A DNA stretch of 64,000 nucleotides from Balanoglossus misakiensis. Taxonomy: Eukaryota; Hemichordata. Location of the stretch: the NCBI GenBank assembly GCA_040954595.2, contig CM082578.2:17174001-17238000 (forward strand). Direction: 5' to 3'. The notes under the pieces are model-generated. The model saw only the letters and a list, made by a program, of their open reading frames with translations. It had not been told where the DNA came from and did not search any database. The translations under genes and the position numbers were made by a program. Below, one piece after another: positions 33,401-45,995 of this stretch; position 1 is the first letter of the stretch; each line of letters begins with the position of its first letter.

Positions 33401-36400
33401 AACAGGAGGTGGCGGTACTTTAGGCTTTGGTGGAGGGGATGTCGGCCTCGGGGGAGGAACAGCCTTGGGTTTTGGTGCCGACACAGCAGACTTAGTGGCA
33501 GGGGGTGTTGGTCTTGGAGGCCGTAGCCCTTTAATATTTGCAAATTTCCCTGCCTTTTCAGGCTCTGAGTCTTTTGCTGTGTCCTTTTTATCATCGGTTG
33601 TACTTTCATCTGTATTTTCCTTGATATCTTCTTCTTTTTTCCTGTAATGAACAAATAATTGTATAGTTAACAGTTTGAGGCTACTTATGCAAATTATGCT
33701 GAATCAGATGGTGTATTATAGTGATGCGATATCCACATCTTTGTCAGATATAATTCCAGTTATTATACCTATCAGTGTGGTTTCATCTGCAATAAAAGAA
33801 GTAAAAGGCAGAAAGTGGTTACTGGAGAACTACAGTATTAATGTGCCATTCAGATGTCTCAGGTCATTAAAGGCACATATTGTTAGCTCATTTGCATGTG
33901 CAGACAGCCATTGCTTCTGAGCGTGTTACAATGTGCACAAACATTACCGTGGATATCTCACGATTGAAAGTAGAATTTCTGTTTTACATGCGTTAATATA
34001 GGACTGACTTAAAGAAATTTCAAAGTACAAAGTACATGAAACAAATTGAACCAAACATTTTGTTTGTTTCTGGGCATGTTACTCAAGCCAATCATTTGTA
34101 TTGCTTTGCCTGACATTGGGTTTGAACCCATAAGTCCAATATCATTAAAGCCAATTTGTAGAAACGTGAAAATGATGACAGTCAACACATGCATGAGAAC
34201 TTGGCACAAGATCTAGGATTATGTGCTGTGAAGGTACAAGTGATCATTTGCCATTAGGCTGTGCTTCTTTAAGCCTGGTGAAGAAACAATTCAGACGTTA
34301 ATGTGTATTAAGTTTTAATTATTACACGCTGCACAGTACACTACACTAAAGGCAAAAGTGGTTTCAATTTCCAGGACTTTTCAGGAGCACATTAACCGTG
34401 TATTACACACTAAAAGATGCTAGAAGAAGAGAGGAGAAAACACACTATTAATACATGTAGATAGATAAGTTAACCAGAAATGTACTTGTACATGTATGTA
34501 TAGATTACACAGATGGGAAGAGCACTGGGAGACTATAACACTCTGTGAAGTCAAAATCTGCATCAGAGTTCTACAGAACTCATTCACAAACTTAGTAGTC
34601 TCTCACATTTATGTGTATAGTATTGTAATGTCATTCAGGACATTACAAATACAGTAACACATGCTGGGGGCGAAGTCAAATCACTCCTTTTAGTGTTCAA
34701 AATCACTTTCGTGATAAAACTATCATCATCTTGACATCACCAAACCCTTTTACATGTACACAGGAAGGGAAGTAGGCACACCAGTTTACAAAACATGTAC
34801 AATGTAGGAAATGTTTGCCACACACACACACACACAAATGTGATGTCAATGATACATGTAGGTTGTACATCAACTAATTCTAACCTGAAGAATATCCGGG
34901 CAAATAACCACCTGGAAAGAAAGAAATGGTAAAGACATACAAGACATTTGATTATTGTCCGACACGTTCAACATTAGCTTTTCTTACAATTCATGTATAA
35001 CAGACATTTTGAAAAAGAATAACTGATGAATACAAATGTATCAAATCAAACAGTTACACTTTTGCTTTTTCAGTGGGAATTTTTCCTTGTGGTTTTACTC
35101 ATCAGACGACAATAGACAACTAGTATCCAGATGACATCCCTAAAGAGGCAATGACCTGAAATTTCCAGACAGCTTGGAAGATTCAGTTGCAATATAAAAG
35201 TCCATAGTATATGGACTTTACCCTACTATTGTTAGTTCACTCAAAACCAGAAGCTGGATACATTTTTGAATATGATGCTAGTAGTATTAGATGACAGGTT
35301 CATGGGAAATAACACATTTTCTGAGAATCTTCTTCTTAGAAGCAACTTAGCTTTACAAGTCAGCTAATCACAATGTTTAGGCCATGTCTGACAAATTTGT
35401 AAAACAAGCAGTCATGAGCAGACTTTAGTTGAGAGACACACGATCAGAAATGAAATAAAATTAATCATTACCAAAGCATCTAACAAAGAGATATCACGTG
35501 TGATGACAGCAAACAGAGAAACACATGTGATATGATTGAACTGGTACTGTCCACATTTCAAAACAGCTTCCTCAAAAATCATTGGCAAACAGTACAGCTG
35601 ATATCATGTGATGAACAGTTATCAAAATAATCACAGTGAACACTTCTGCTAGCTGAAGATTTGAACACACACACCAATCTTATTCCTGAGTAGTTAAACT
35701 ACGAATAAGAAAATGTTATGCTTACTGTTTACTGGAGTCCATATCAGGCCCAGATTCAGAGTCAGATTTTCCTCTCAGTCTAGAGAAAATGTTTCCTTTC
35801 TGTTTCACATTGTCCTTTGTCTTTGCTGCGCTGTTTTTGTCTTTCTCGTCGATTTCATCCGCCTTCGGTGATGAGCCCTGTTTGCCTTTCTTTCCTGAAC
35901 TCTTCTTCTTCCCCTTACTGTCCGTTTGACTCTCATCCCCGAGGTCTGGGATCTGACACCACAGATCATTCTTTGGTTTCTTCTTCCATCTCTTGGATCT
36001 TTGCGCAGGGGGTGAGGTTGTCAGAAGAAGTGGTTTCTTGGGTACTGTGGAGAATTTGAAAAAGCAGGAAATGTTGGCTTGTGATGAAAGTTGGCTATTA
36101 AGGTGGTTTGTACCTCAAAATTAAACTTACCTATCACATAAAATAATACCGTCACTGATAAATTCACCTGGTTGTGGATATTAGTACACTGAAAAAAGAA
36201 GTTGACGATCATAAAAAATTGACACTGACTGAACGGCACTAGGACGCAAAGTAAAACATCTAACTTACCAGTCGGTTTTCCCTTGTTACCAGCAAACAGC
36301 CCTGATGCATTTTTCATTTGCAGCGAAGCAGACAGCAGGTTTGGGTCTGAGACAGATTTTCTTTTGTCCAGTTTTCCCTCTTCTTCATCTTCTGACCAGT

Positions 36401-39400
36401 CATCAAAGGTTTCCTGATCACTTTCCCCTCCCTTGTTCTCCATTCTAAATTTCTCTGTTGAGACAACGGGAAGGACTGAGTCAGTACAATGCACAACAAG
36501 CGCCTTGGCCAATATCTGATGGTTTTTGCCGGGTGTTTGGAGATGAACTGTTTGGTGTGAACTGCAAAGACTATGACTACACCCCTTCAGTGGTCTGTCT
36601 TTGGCGCGCATTTGCATGATACATCTTACACTTACGGTTTATTATAGAAATAATTAGTTACATTCATGCTTCCTGTTCTATGATGAAAATTACACATTTT
36701 GTTGCTGTCCAAAAAAGGAAAATGCATATAACCAATGTAATTACAGCAAAAAGAGTACAGCAACAACCAGACAAAAAGTATCTTTAAGCTTATCAAATCT
36801 AATAGTTGTAATTTCTGGCATTTTTTCCATGTTTCTTTGTATTAAATTTAGACAATAAACTTTGTTGAATCACTATAATTGGTAACAGCGATTTTTCAGA
36901 TATCAAGACAGTATACAATGTGTCATTGTTTTGAAAAAAACATACATGTAAATGTCTGAGTCCATATCAATTTGTTTCAAATGGCTGGCTACAAGAGACC
37001 ATGTGATCTCACAAAACACTTTAACTGCATGTGAATAATTAACACAAAACTGTGTGGGAAAGTTGGTCAGAGGTAAAAGCAAAGGGGATCACTTTTTATG
37101 ACAGAATAAAATACAATTACTGTGATCTCAAGAAACACTACAACCTTCATTGACTTATTACATGTGCTGTCATGCAAACTTCTGCAATGTGGGTGAGCAT
37201 TCAATTATGTCGACAATTTTGTCCATTAATTATGCACAGGAATCTCAAATATATAGCCATTTACACCAAAGAAGTACACATTATTGTCAATTACAATCTT
37301 GAAAACTGTGGGAGATACAGTCGAAATGGAGCAGGACCTTGTCAGTTGCACAAAGTTATTTGTAAAGAAATAACATCTAGTGGGTCGTATGACCTTCTTG
37401 TGGCAGCAGATCACAAGGACACACATGCATGGCTATTGTGTCTGTTTCCGGGGTCAAGAAATAGGACGACTTCTGCGGCCAGTGGAAGATTTCATAAATG
37501 TCTACGCAATGCAGAAACAAACTAACACACATGTGGTTTCACAGAAAGATATCAGTATACATGATACTGTAATGTAATACACAGACTGATCGAACAACCA
37601 CTTGTTTAAACTTATTAGAGTATTATACAACTTTCATGTTGGAGGACACTATTTCCTGTTATGTGAGCTGTGATCTGTGATACGTACTTCTCTGGTTCTG
37701 ATGTTATAGACTTTTCCTGGCAAGGCAATTTTATTTTAAAGTAATTAAAATCTGGTGTTCAATTTTTTTCTGACAGAACAGTATGTGTCCCCAGTTTGAC
37801 ATGGATCAATAACTGACCACAGTTATCAGTGTAACAAATATAACTGTCACCCTAAACAATTGTCAGACTGCAATGCGTCACACAACACACTCTTGAGATC
37901 AGAACAGCATTTGGCAATGACACAAAAAATGCACAAAGCACTCTGCTTACTTCGACTTCTTTTGGAATGGTTTCCTTTGATGTAGTCAAACAATCTGGCA
38001 GGGGCAGCCACCATTGCCACAGCATAATAATCCATGATATCCTTAAAGTCCAAGTGGACAACAGTGCAACTACACACCCGCCAATTGACTGACTGACATT
38101 ATGTCAGGAAGTGTACCACTTCCTGGTCAGCTATGAAGAGCACTTTACACAATTCCAGGTCAACATTTCAACAAAGACTGAAAATATCTATAAATAGAAT
38201 GTTCCGTAGAGCTCTCAAAGTCAAATAGGAAAAAGACTGCAAGACTTAGCCCATATATATAGACACTGAGTACTGGCCACTGTTACAATCATCACTTAAG
38301 TTTATTGTACAACCACCTGGACAGTAATTTCTTTTCACCTAAATACCGATGTAACTAATGAACACATATAATATTATACAACCGTAGGACTTGCATCCAT
38401 TTTTATTGTGGACAGATTTTTTTCTGAATAAACTACATTGTATGTACGATCAGCATTTGTTGTAAGCAGCAAAATATATAAGGATGATTTTTCTCTGTAT
38501 TAACCTTATGCACCCTGACCCCTGGTGACCTATGACATCACTCGGAAGTTTGCGTTTCCCCTGAGCCAGGTCCAAGGGGTTAACATTTATGTTCTTCATG
38601 GCTGTTTTCCTTTATTCGTAGCTAATTGCTCACTATTTTCAATGTCCTCACTCAATAGACAATATGGTGAATTCAAGTGGTGAACAAGAAACTTTAATTT
38701 ATATTTTGTTCCATCATACAAATGGTGTATTACTTCCAGAAGTTTAATTATCGTATTTGGATTACTGCAGTGCTTATTTTATGGGTATATATCATGTGCA
38801 TGTCATCATATCCATGAAAAATGGGAATGAAATGAACAATACTTCCCTTTCTAATGATCAAAATGATCTGAAACTAACATTGATTTTTCTGTACAACAGC
38901 TGTTGCTTTTGATGTATTTTTACTATTTTGTTCTCCCTATCAATATGTTTTTGCTCAACTCCTGACATCATTTTGATAATAATTAGTTGATAATTACCAT
39001 TAATTTGACCTGAAGTTGATGCCATATACTTGTAGTGATACTTTCAAGTTTCATGTAATCTCTCTGCAAAAACAGCAAGTCATCCAAGTTGCAGCAAATA
39101 TCTCAAGTAGCTGCAACACTTGAACAATTGACATTTTTGTTTCCCCAATGACTGATATTGGCCACTTGCGACACCAGAAGGTGTTAGCACTGTAAATGAA
39201 CTCTATACAGAATTAAGGACCATAACATGTTGACTGTTTTCACATTAAAAAACAACAACCCCAAATACAGTGCTTGTAATCCTTCAAAATGACCAGTTGT
39301 TTCCCTCGTCAGTTTGCCGTGTGACTGACAAGGCCCACACTGGAATAACTGCCATGTATGACTCACTTTTTCCCCCACTGTTAACCATTAAGTACTACGT

Positions 39401-41557
39401 ATGTACATGATTACAGATGTTCATAAATGATGCATGTCTCACCTAATCCGGGAACAACTGGCGCTTTCTTGACAAGTCGACTGGGTGACCCCACTATTGT
39501 TCTCTGGCGAACAGACCGACCCTTTCTGGTGAAATATGTGGCTTTCTCGGACAATGTCACTCTCAGCCTTGACTGCCTCCTAAACGGGTTTGGTTCAGCA
39601 CCGTGCAGGCATTTACCGCTACTGTGATCGTTAATGTTACCTAGATATGGATGCAATGAATGGCGAGGAATTATGCAGTGAATTCATGCAGAAACATACA
39701 ATCCAAAATACATGCAAAAGCCCTGTGAACAATGTCACATTGTTATGAATGTTGAGTTGAGCTTGACTGAGCTGCGAGTGCGAGGAACTTCGTGTACATG
39801 CATTATGTGAACTCTGACCTCTTCAGCTCATTGGCTATAAAAAAAATTCCACCCCTTCTCCCCAAAAAACAACAACACATACACATGAGACCCAACAGGA
39901 AATTATATGAATATATCTGTCATATCAGCTAAAGAATCACATGCCATATGACTGATATATCACATACGGTATTGTACTAATTATACACTGCAGGTAAATA
40001 GGTAAGGTAGAATAAAAATGAGGCCATTTCCTGGTTTGTAAATTGTACATGTATTGTTACAGTACTTACTGTACCACTGTACTGTAGTCAACAGTTTTAA
40101 TAAAGATTGTACACAAATACAGATTGTGAGTATAGCTCATAGTGGAAAAATATATGAACGTATAAAGAATTATCAGTACGAAACGCTTACATATAGCTAT
40201 ACCAATACAAACTAGAAGTTTCTGCTACTATTTTTATGCTCGACTACTGTGTAACCAACATGTATTATTACAGCACCAGGATTATAGAAATGTATGTGCA
40301 GCAATACGCCCTCTATCCAATATGCTAGAAGAATGGCTGACTAAGGTTCACCTTTGATGAAGAAATTTATTTTTGTTTTCATGAAATGTTATGCACCAAC
40401 AAACATCAAGTGCTGCTATGGCAGGTTTGAAGTTTAGCACATGACCTAGCTGATCCAAAAAAACATTAAAACATATACGCACAAATCTAGTGTTGCTTGG
40501 AAAAGAATGTGCCTGGTGACTAAGGCATGTGTCTATACAGTTCAGAGTTTCGAATCTACTAGACTAAGTATATTCTTGGAATTTGCCAACATAATAAAAA
40601 CTGAAACAGACGGAATACAAACAAACACTTGAACTAATGCCAATCAATGCATAGCATTCCTTTGTCTAGACTTTAAGTGGTTAACTTTATACATATCAAT
40701 ATTTGTAAGTTCTGAAAAGTATAGCATGTTCAATCATGTATACCCCTGTCGTATTAAGAGTTTTTGATTGTTGGCACTATAAATTTCACACCACTGGAGA
40801 TCTCGTAATATACAATGTAGCTCAGTGACAAATTTTATATTGCTTGGCTGCAATAATTGCAATGTGTGAATTTCGTAACTCTGACCTAAAAATGTTATTA
40901 CTGCAATAATTAACTTATTAAGGAGTATCTATGCGGCATTCTGTAAGTGCTACACAGTAGGATGGGACTGGCACTCTCACAAGTGACAACTATTTAATGG
41001 ATAATATTGCATCAATGACTGTGATGACAACGTTGACAATGCTCTCATGGAATGGAAAATGTTCATATCATATATCATATCATATCATATCATATCATAT
41101 CATATCATATCATATCATATCATATCATATCATATCATATCATATCATATCATATCATATCATATCATATCATATCATATCATATCTACCACTTGTGACA
41201 CAATCATGATATCACAACTCAACCTCACATTGAGGCTAAATTGCTTCCGTGTTACGTACACTACTAGTAATGGAGATGGGAAAAATATCTATATCGATGT
41301 CAATGTGGCTCATGAACTCATTTGCATTCGAAAAGAGCAGTGACATACAACATTAACGGTACAACGGTGAATCTTTTGGACTTTAATCTTAACCTCTCCT
41401 ACAATCAAACATGGAGGTAGGACACTCCTGCGTACCGATCTGTACACTTACACACTTTTTGTAGTGTTCTTGGCAGTTTTACTAGTTTTCAGCTGATCGA
41501 CTTACCGTCATCCTCTTGTTCTTTGAAGGTTTTGAACGCCTTTTTCTCTCCTGACAT
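27411..41557 (-). CDS. FGD-family Rho guanine nucleotide exchange factor (DH-PH-FYVE-PH)
   Basis: Twenty-one coding exons, all GT-AG, 1053 aa: 41506-41557, 39443-39640, 36269-36454, 35726-36044, 34885-34911 (a 27-nt microexon), 32993-33641, 32623-32739, 32294-32442, 31722-31878, 31487-31574, 31302-31352, 30776-30834, 30411-30557, 30106-30204, 29784-29894, 29517-29576, 29258-29389, 28940-29089, 28258-28470, 27891-28042, 27411-27456. The DH domain (about 488-684; [37 protein letters not shown]) activates a Rho GTPase, Cdc42 in known FGDs. PH1 is about 700-803. FYVE (about 835-905) has [19 protein letters not shown] and CVEC, so zinc and PI3P ligands are present. PH2 (about 945-1048) ends with [11 protein letters not shown]. 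The disordered N-terminus has polyproline stretches and YEDV, YEEV and YEEI. It is closest to the FGD1-4 type; the exact orthologue is not resolvable here. Confidence 0.93.
37951..38035 (-). CDS. Alternative first coding exon of the FGD gene
   Basis: ATG at 38035-38033 opens an 85-nt segment ([20 protein letters not shown] then GNHSKRSR) that ends at a good donor (CGAA|GTAAGC) in phase 1. That is the phase required by exon 3 at 36454, so transcripts starting here would skip exons 1-2 and give a shorter N-terminus with no basic RQSRLRV segment. It implies a second promoter upstream of about 38.05 kb. Confidence 0.5.
38500..38583. repeat. TTAA-bounded short inverted-repeat element
   Basis: 84 bp starting TTAACCTTATG and ending CAAGGGGTTAA, so the ends are imperfect inverted repeats with TTAA at each edge. 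It has a MITE-like shape in an FGD intron. Confidence 0.4.
41064..41186. repeat. (CATAT)n pentanucleotide microsatellite
   Basis: About 24 nearly perfect copies of CATAT, in intron 1 of the FGD gene. It makes spurious long frames of the SYHI type. Confidence 0.98.
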
Positions 41558-41954
41558 AGCCTTTGATTAGTTATCGATAGTCACTGACGTTGTTTAGGTT
41601 ATTAGGATTTGTAAATTCATGGTTTCATGACCCATACACAATATGTTCAGTATAATCTCTGTACAGTACCATACCAAACCCACCCTCACGCCTCGTAAAC
41701 ACTGAACGAACCCTTTGACCTCGTATAAGGGTCGTTGGATGAAACCATTATTCAATATTGATAGGTACGACATTACGTCACAAATGGGGTGAGTACAGTG
41801 TAGACTTTGACCGAGATAGCAGAATTTACTCGGGGAGGAGTAAATCACATCGAAATTTATACATACTTAGAGCAGAATAATTGATTGTAGTTGGCTGATT
41901 CTTTTATTTGCTCCGATTTAATAGTGTTTTGAGAATCCCAATACCCAGAGACCA
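41558..41954. promoter_or_regulatory. Bidirectional promoter region, FGD / QORL2-like
   Basis: 397 bp separate the start codons of the divergent FGD (minus) and QORL2-like (plus) genes, so both promoters and 5' UTRs must lie here unless an upstream noncoding exon exists. No TATA box in a clear position is seen. Confidence 0.6.
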
Positions 41955-44900
41955 ATGGATACGTCTCACAAAAGTTCGTCCGAGGCCGCGACAGAAGACG
42001 CAAACAAAATGGCAGCTGCAGCATTCAGGTGCGTGAAATGTATCATTGTCGGTATTGTTTTTCGTAATCTGATCTCGTCTTGTAGACCCATCCTTAATTC
42101 TTTCCAACATGTAACCAAATGTCTGCAGATGCGATTAGTGCAGACAACTTCTGCGCTTTCTGTTCACTTTGAAGATCCTTGACTAAGTATAAGAACTGAG
42201 GGCAACGTGGCTCACGTACACGCTGTTGTGAAGTTCATGCATGACGCGTGACGCTCAGATCAAGAGACGATTCGGACAAGGACTGATCTTATCATACGGT
42301 ATTACTAGTATAAGTATAGTCGGGGTGGTTACTGCCTCTCCATCGCAGACTTATGTGCACATATGACCAAAGGAACAGGTTCCGATCGTGCCCATCTTAT
42401 CTTTAAGATTTTAATCTGTATCAAACTTAATTAATATTACACGTTTAGTAAACAATCGCCACGTGTCGATCGCTCATGTAACTTACATGTAATTGTTACT
42501 TCAAGACCACCCAAGCCGATTACTGGTATTGACAATTCAAAATACGATTTTAGCATAACTAATACCTGCTGGTTGCAAACATCCAAAGTTGAACTTGGAA
42601 ATTCACAGCAAATACTTTTGATATACATCATAGAGTCCTCCCCATCTGCAGTAAAAAATAATTTGAAATGTATGTTAATAGCTGTAGACATTGAACTTGA
42701 CCATGAACTAGCTGAGGTCACATCAGTATAGTTAGACAACAATACATGCGTGTGGTTTTGTGTATGTAATGTACAGGGTATGAATCATGTAATATGTAGC
42801 ATAAATGCCCTGGAATACTTTAATTTCACTGGAATTTATTTTGGCCAAAAACTGTTAGTTACACTGTGCTTTATTCCATTTTCAGATGCCCCCCAGAATT
42901 GTTGCTGCGTCCTCTCATCAGGTGAGACCATGTTCATTTATAAAGCAGGCATTGTAGTGATGTCATGACCTTAAACTTTTCACCCCGCCTCTCTGCATAC
43001 AGATCACCTCTACAACGCAGTACCATCGGTAGACCAACTTACAGTTGTTAATACTAAGGGTTATTAAAAGACCCATCTACTTTTTCCATTTTCCATTTTA
43101 CCAGCACTTTTCTGCATTTCTTCAGAGAGCTGTACTATGTTTTTAGATTTTTAGACCATGACCTACATATTCTAAAGGTTACAAGTGACGCTTCTTGCAT
43201 AAACAAACATTGTTTATTGCTGTCTACTCACTGCCTTATGGCATTGACTGTATTAAAATTTTGTAACCAGAGTCTCTGGCTTTGCACATGGGCATAAGAC
43301 GATTGTCGCCCTTTAACCCCCACTTCCATGTGTAGAGGTCTAACTTGTACTATACCCTTAGCCCAATACCTGTATCAATTCTTCCTCTGTAGGAGGGGTA
43401 CTGGCCTTGTCCTCACTCCAAGGCCAGTTGTCAGCTTTAACACAAAGTCAGCAGACAACACCTTCCGAGGTGCAGTGTGCGAAGACTTTGACAAGCCGCT
43501 GGTGATCAGAGACATCCCAAGAGAGAACCAGCTTGATCCTGGGATGGTCAGAATTGCTGTCCAGTGCTGTGCCGTCAATTTTGCTGATCTTCTGTTGTCT
43601 AAGGGAAAATATCAAGTGAAAGTACCAGTTCCGTTTTGTCCTGGTAATGTCTACCCTTCTCGTACCTTCAAATTTTTTGTGGTCATTTAATGCATTTCCT
43701 CAGCGAAACCAACTAGTATGACGGATTGACCTTTGATAGATTTTTTAAAGTTTTGCCATTTTTTTCTTTCATTTCAAACTGTTTCAGGCACAGAAATTTC
43801 TGGTGAAATCACTGAAGTCGGAGAATACGTGAGACTTTTCGAAAAGGTAAATAACATCTTTCACAACTGTTGTTTGTAATTTTATGACTTTGAAATATAT
43901 GCTGTGAGTGTCAGATTGTAAAAATGTTATGATTGTCGGTTATAGTTTGTAGTCAGATCATGTCCAAGCATGATTATGAATCAATTTAAGTTAGTAATTA
44001 TTGTGCTGTTGCTATGCAGCTGTAGTGGTACATGGAGTCTTCCTCTTTTGCTGGATTCTGTTGGAGACAGAGAGAGTCCAGCGAAAAAGAGAGGGGGAGA
44101 GAGATACGAGAGAGAATAAGAGAAAGAGCGCTATTCTATTTTGATGAAGGAATTACATGAGAGGCTATTATATAGATGTGATGAGAGACGGCCGCCAGCA
44201 ATAGGATAATGATATCAACTGGAAAATGGTGTTATTTCTGCTTCCATTCAGGGTGACCGGGTGTTTGGAATTTGCCAGACGCATGGATTTTCTGGTGAAG
44301 CCATAGCAGCACCTCAGGTGAGAAACTTTATAGTGTTGCTTCCCCAGATGTTTGTTTAAGAAACATTTCAAATGATCTAATATTATTATTTGACCTATTT
44401 TTTTAATCTTTTGGTTAAAAGACATTGTGGAAATTCCCTCCCGATGTTAGTTTCCAGCAAGCTGCATCTATTCCAGTATCATATGGAACAGCAATGGTGG
44501 CTCTGACAGAGAGGGCCAGGATACAGGCTGGGTAGGTATTATTGAGTTGAGCGGAAGAATGAAAACTCTCATACTTAGTCTTGTCCATTTTTGTGATATG
44601 GAAGATTGAATAAGATCACTAGGAGAGAAACTATTGGGGATGTTATGATGATCAAAATGATGTTGACAATTTTGTTTTTTCTCTTCAGAGAAACAATTTT
44701 GGTGACAGCTGCAGCTGGGGGTGTTGGATTAGCAGCTGTGGATCTGGCAAAGCATGTCTTCAATGCCACTGTAAGTTTTCACATTTCAGCCCATATTCTT
44801 CACTGATTGATGGTACCAATAACAATTTACATTTTACTGGAAATGAGTGTCTGTACAAATCCAATCATTTGATTTTAAGAAATTACAACTTAGTTCAGCA

Positions 44901-45995
44901 ATACAACCTTTGCATATCCCTCATATAAGAAGTGCAGTATTTGAATATGTCCCCCCTAAAATGCTCTGTGTAGCTTTTCAGCAACTTCATATAAAAGACA
45001 TGAAACCTATGAAGCCCAACAATGGTTATGTGATGATTTTTTTTCTTCAACAAACCATGTGATTTATGGCTGCCTGACCATTGGTTCCTCGAAATCACAT
45101 GACAGGTTATTGGTGCTGCTGGAGGGCCGGAGAAATGTGCTTTAGTGAAGAGGAGAGGGGCAGATCATGTGATTGACTACACGACCGAGAATATACGGGA
45201 AAGAGTTCGACAACTAACAGATGGAAAGGGTGTCAACATTGTGTGTGATTCGGTTGGTGGTGATGTCTTCACTGACTGTCTAAAAAGGTGAGTTGTACAC
45301 TAAGGGTGTTGAACAAAACAACAACTGCCAGTCAATGTGTAAGACACCAACCAAAAACATAGAATTCCTCCAAGATGTTTTAAAATATACTAAGGTCAAA
45401 GGTACGATGAAAGTTTTTCTGAGTCAGACTTTGGCAAAGTAAACTGTAGAATTAACTTTTGTGTTGTTTGTTCATTGCCTGCAATAGTCTGAAATGGGAT
45501 GGTAGAATTGTGGTGGTCGGCTTTGCATCAGGCAAGATCCCCAAGATCTCTGCCAATATCCTCCTATTGAAGAATGCTGCAGCGATGGGCGTGTGGTGGG
45601 GAGAACATGTCAGGAACAACCCTGGTGCATTCAGAAAATCAATCGATCATGTCATTGATCACCTGTCCACAGGGCAGTTAACTCCTCACGTATCAAAAGT
45701 ATTCCCGCTATCCAAGGTACGCACAGTGTCATACAATATTATTTTGTATAGCTACGCTCTACTGTGAATACTTCTCACCATGGATGAGTACATTTTCACT
45801 GCCAATTTTAGCTGTTTGTTCATGAGACAGTCTTTGGTATGCTTTGAAAAACAGATATTTTCAGAATTTTACTTAATTAAGTTACAATGTGTTTATCTGT
45901 CATTTTCTTTACAGATCAACGACGCCTTCAATTATGTGCAGAGTCGGAAGTCTACAGGAAAAGTGTTGGTTAATGTCCTGGAAACTGAGGTGTAA
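41955..45995 (+). CDS. Quinone oxidoreductase-like protein 2 homologue (zinc-less MDR family)
   Basis: Ten exons: 41955-42028, 42886-42921, 43393-43643, 43788-43846, 44252-44317, 44422-44531, 44689-44770, 45106-45287, 45488-45716 and 45915-45995, giving 389 aa with every junction in frame. The GroES-like half has VQCCAVNFADLLLSKGKYQ and KVPVPFCPGTEISGEITEVG. The Rossmann half has the NADPH-binding TAAAGGVGLAAVDLAK and GAAGGPEKCALVKRRGADHV, then DGRIVVVGFASG. Zinc-ligand cysteines of alcohol dehydrogenases are absent, as in quinone reductases. The N-terminal about 55 residues (AAAAFRCPPELLLRPLIRRG) are rich in Arg, Leu and Ala, like a mitochondrial presequence. The ATG at 41955 is 54 nt upstream of another in-frame ATG (42009) that would place the presequence directly at the N-terminus, so either may be used. 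Substrate unknown. Confidence 0.9.
44063..44130. repeat. Purine-rich GA tract in an intron of the QORL2-like gene
   Basis: Almost only G and A (GAGAGAG, GGGGGAGAGAGA) on the plus strand, between the fourth and fifth coding exons. Confidence 0.8.

Noticed and set aside
33322-33654. Basic and Gly-rich frames overlapping the FGD proline-rich exon
   Set aside because: Frame shadows of the true exon, whose phase joins the microexon and the DH exon.
34105-34135. GGGTTTGAACCCAT resembling a tRNA T-arm box
   Set aside because: No acceptor stem, A-box or anticodon arm upstream. No tRNA or rRNA gene was found anywhere in the window.
20710-41186. Short direct repeats that might suggest a CRISPR array
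   Set aside because: The repeats are simple microsatellites without unique spacers, in an animal genome.
40997-41343. Long frames of repeated SYHI residues
   Set aside because: A direct translation of the (CATAT)n microsatellite.
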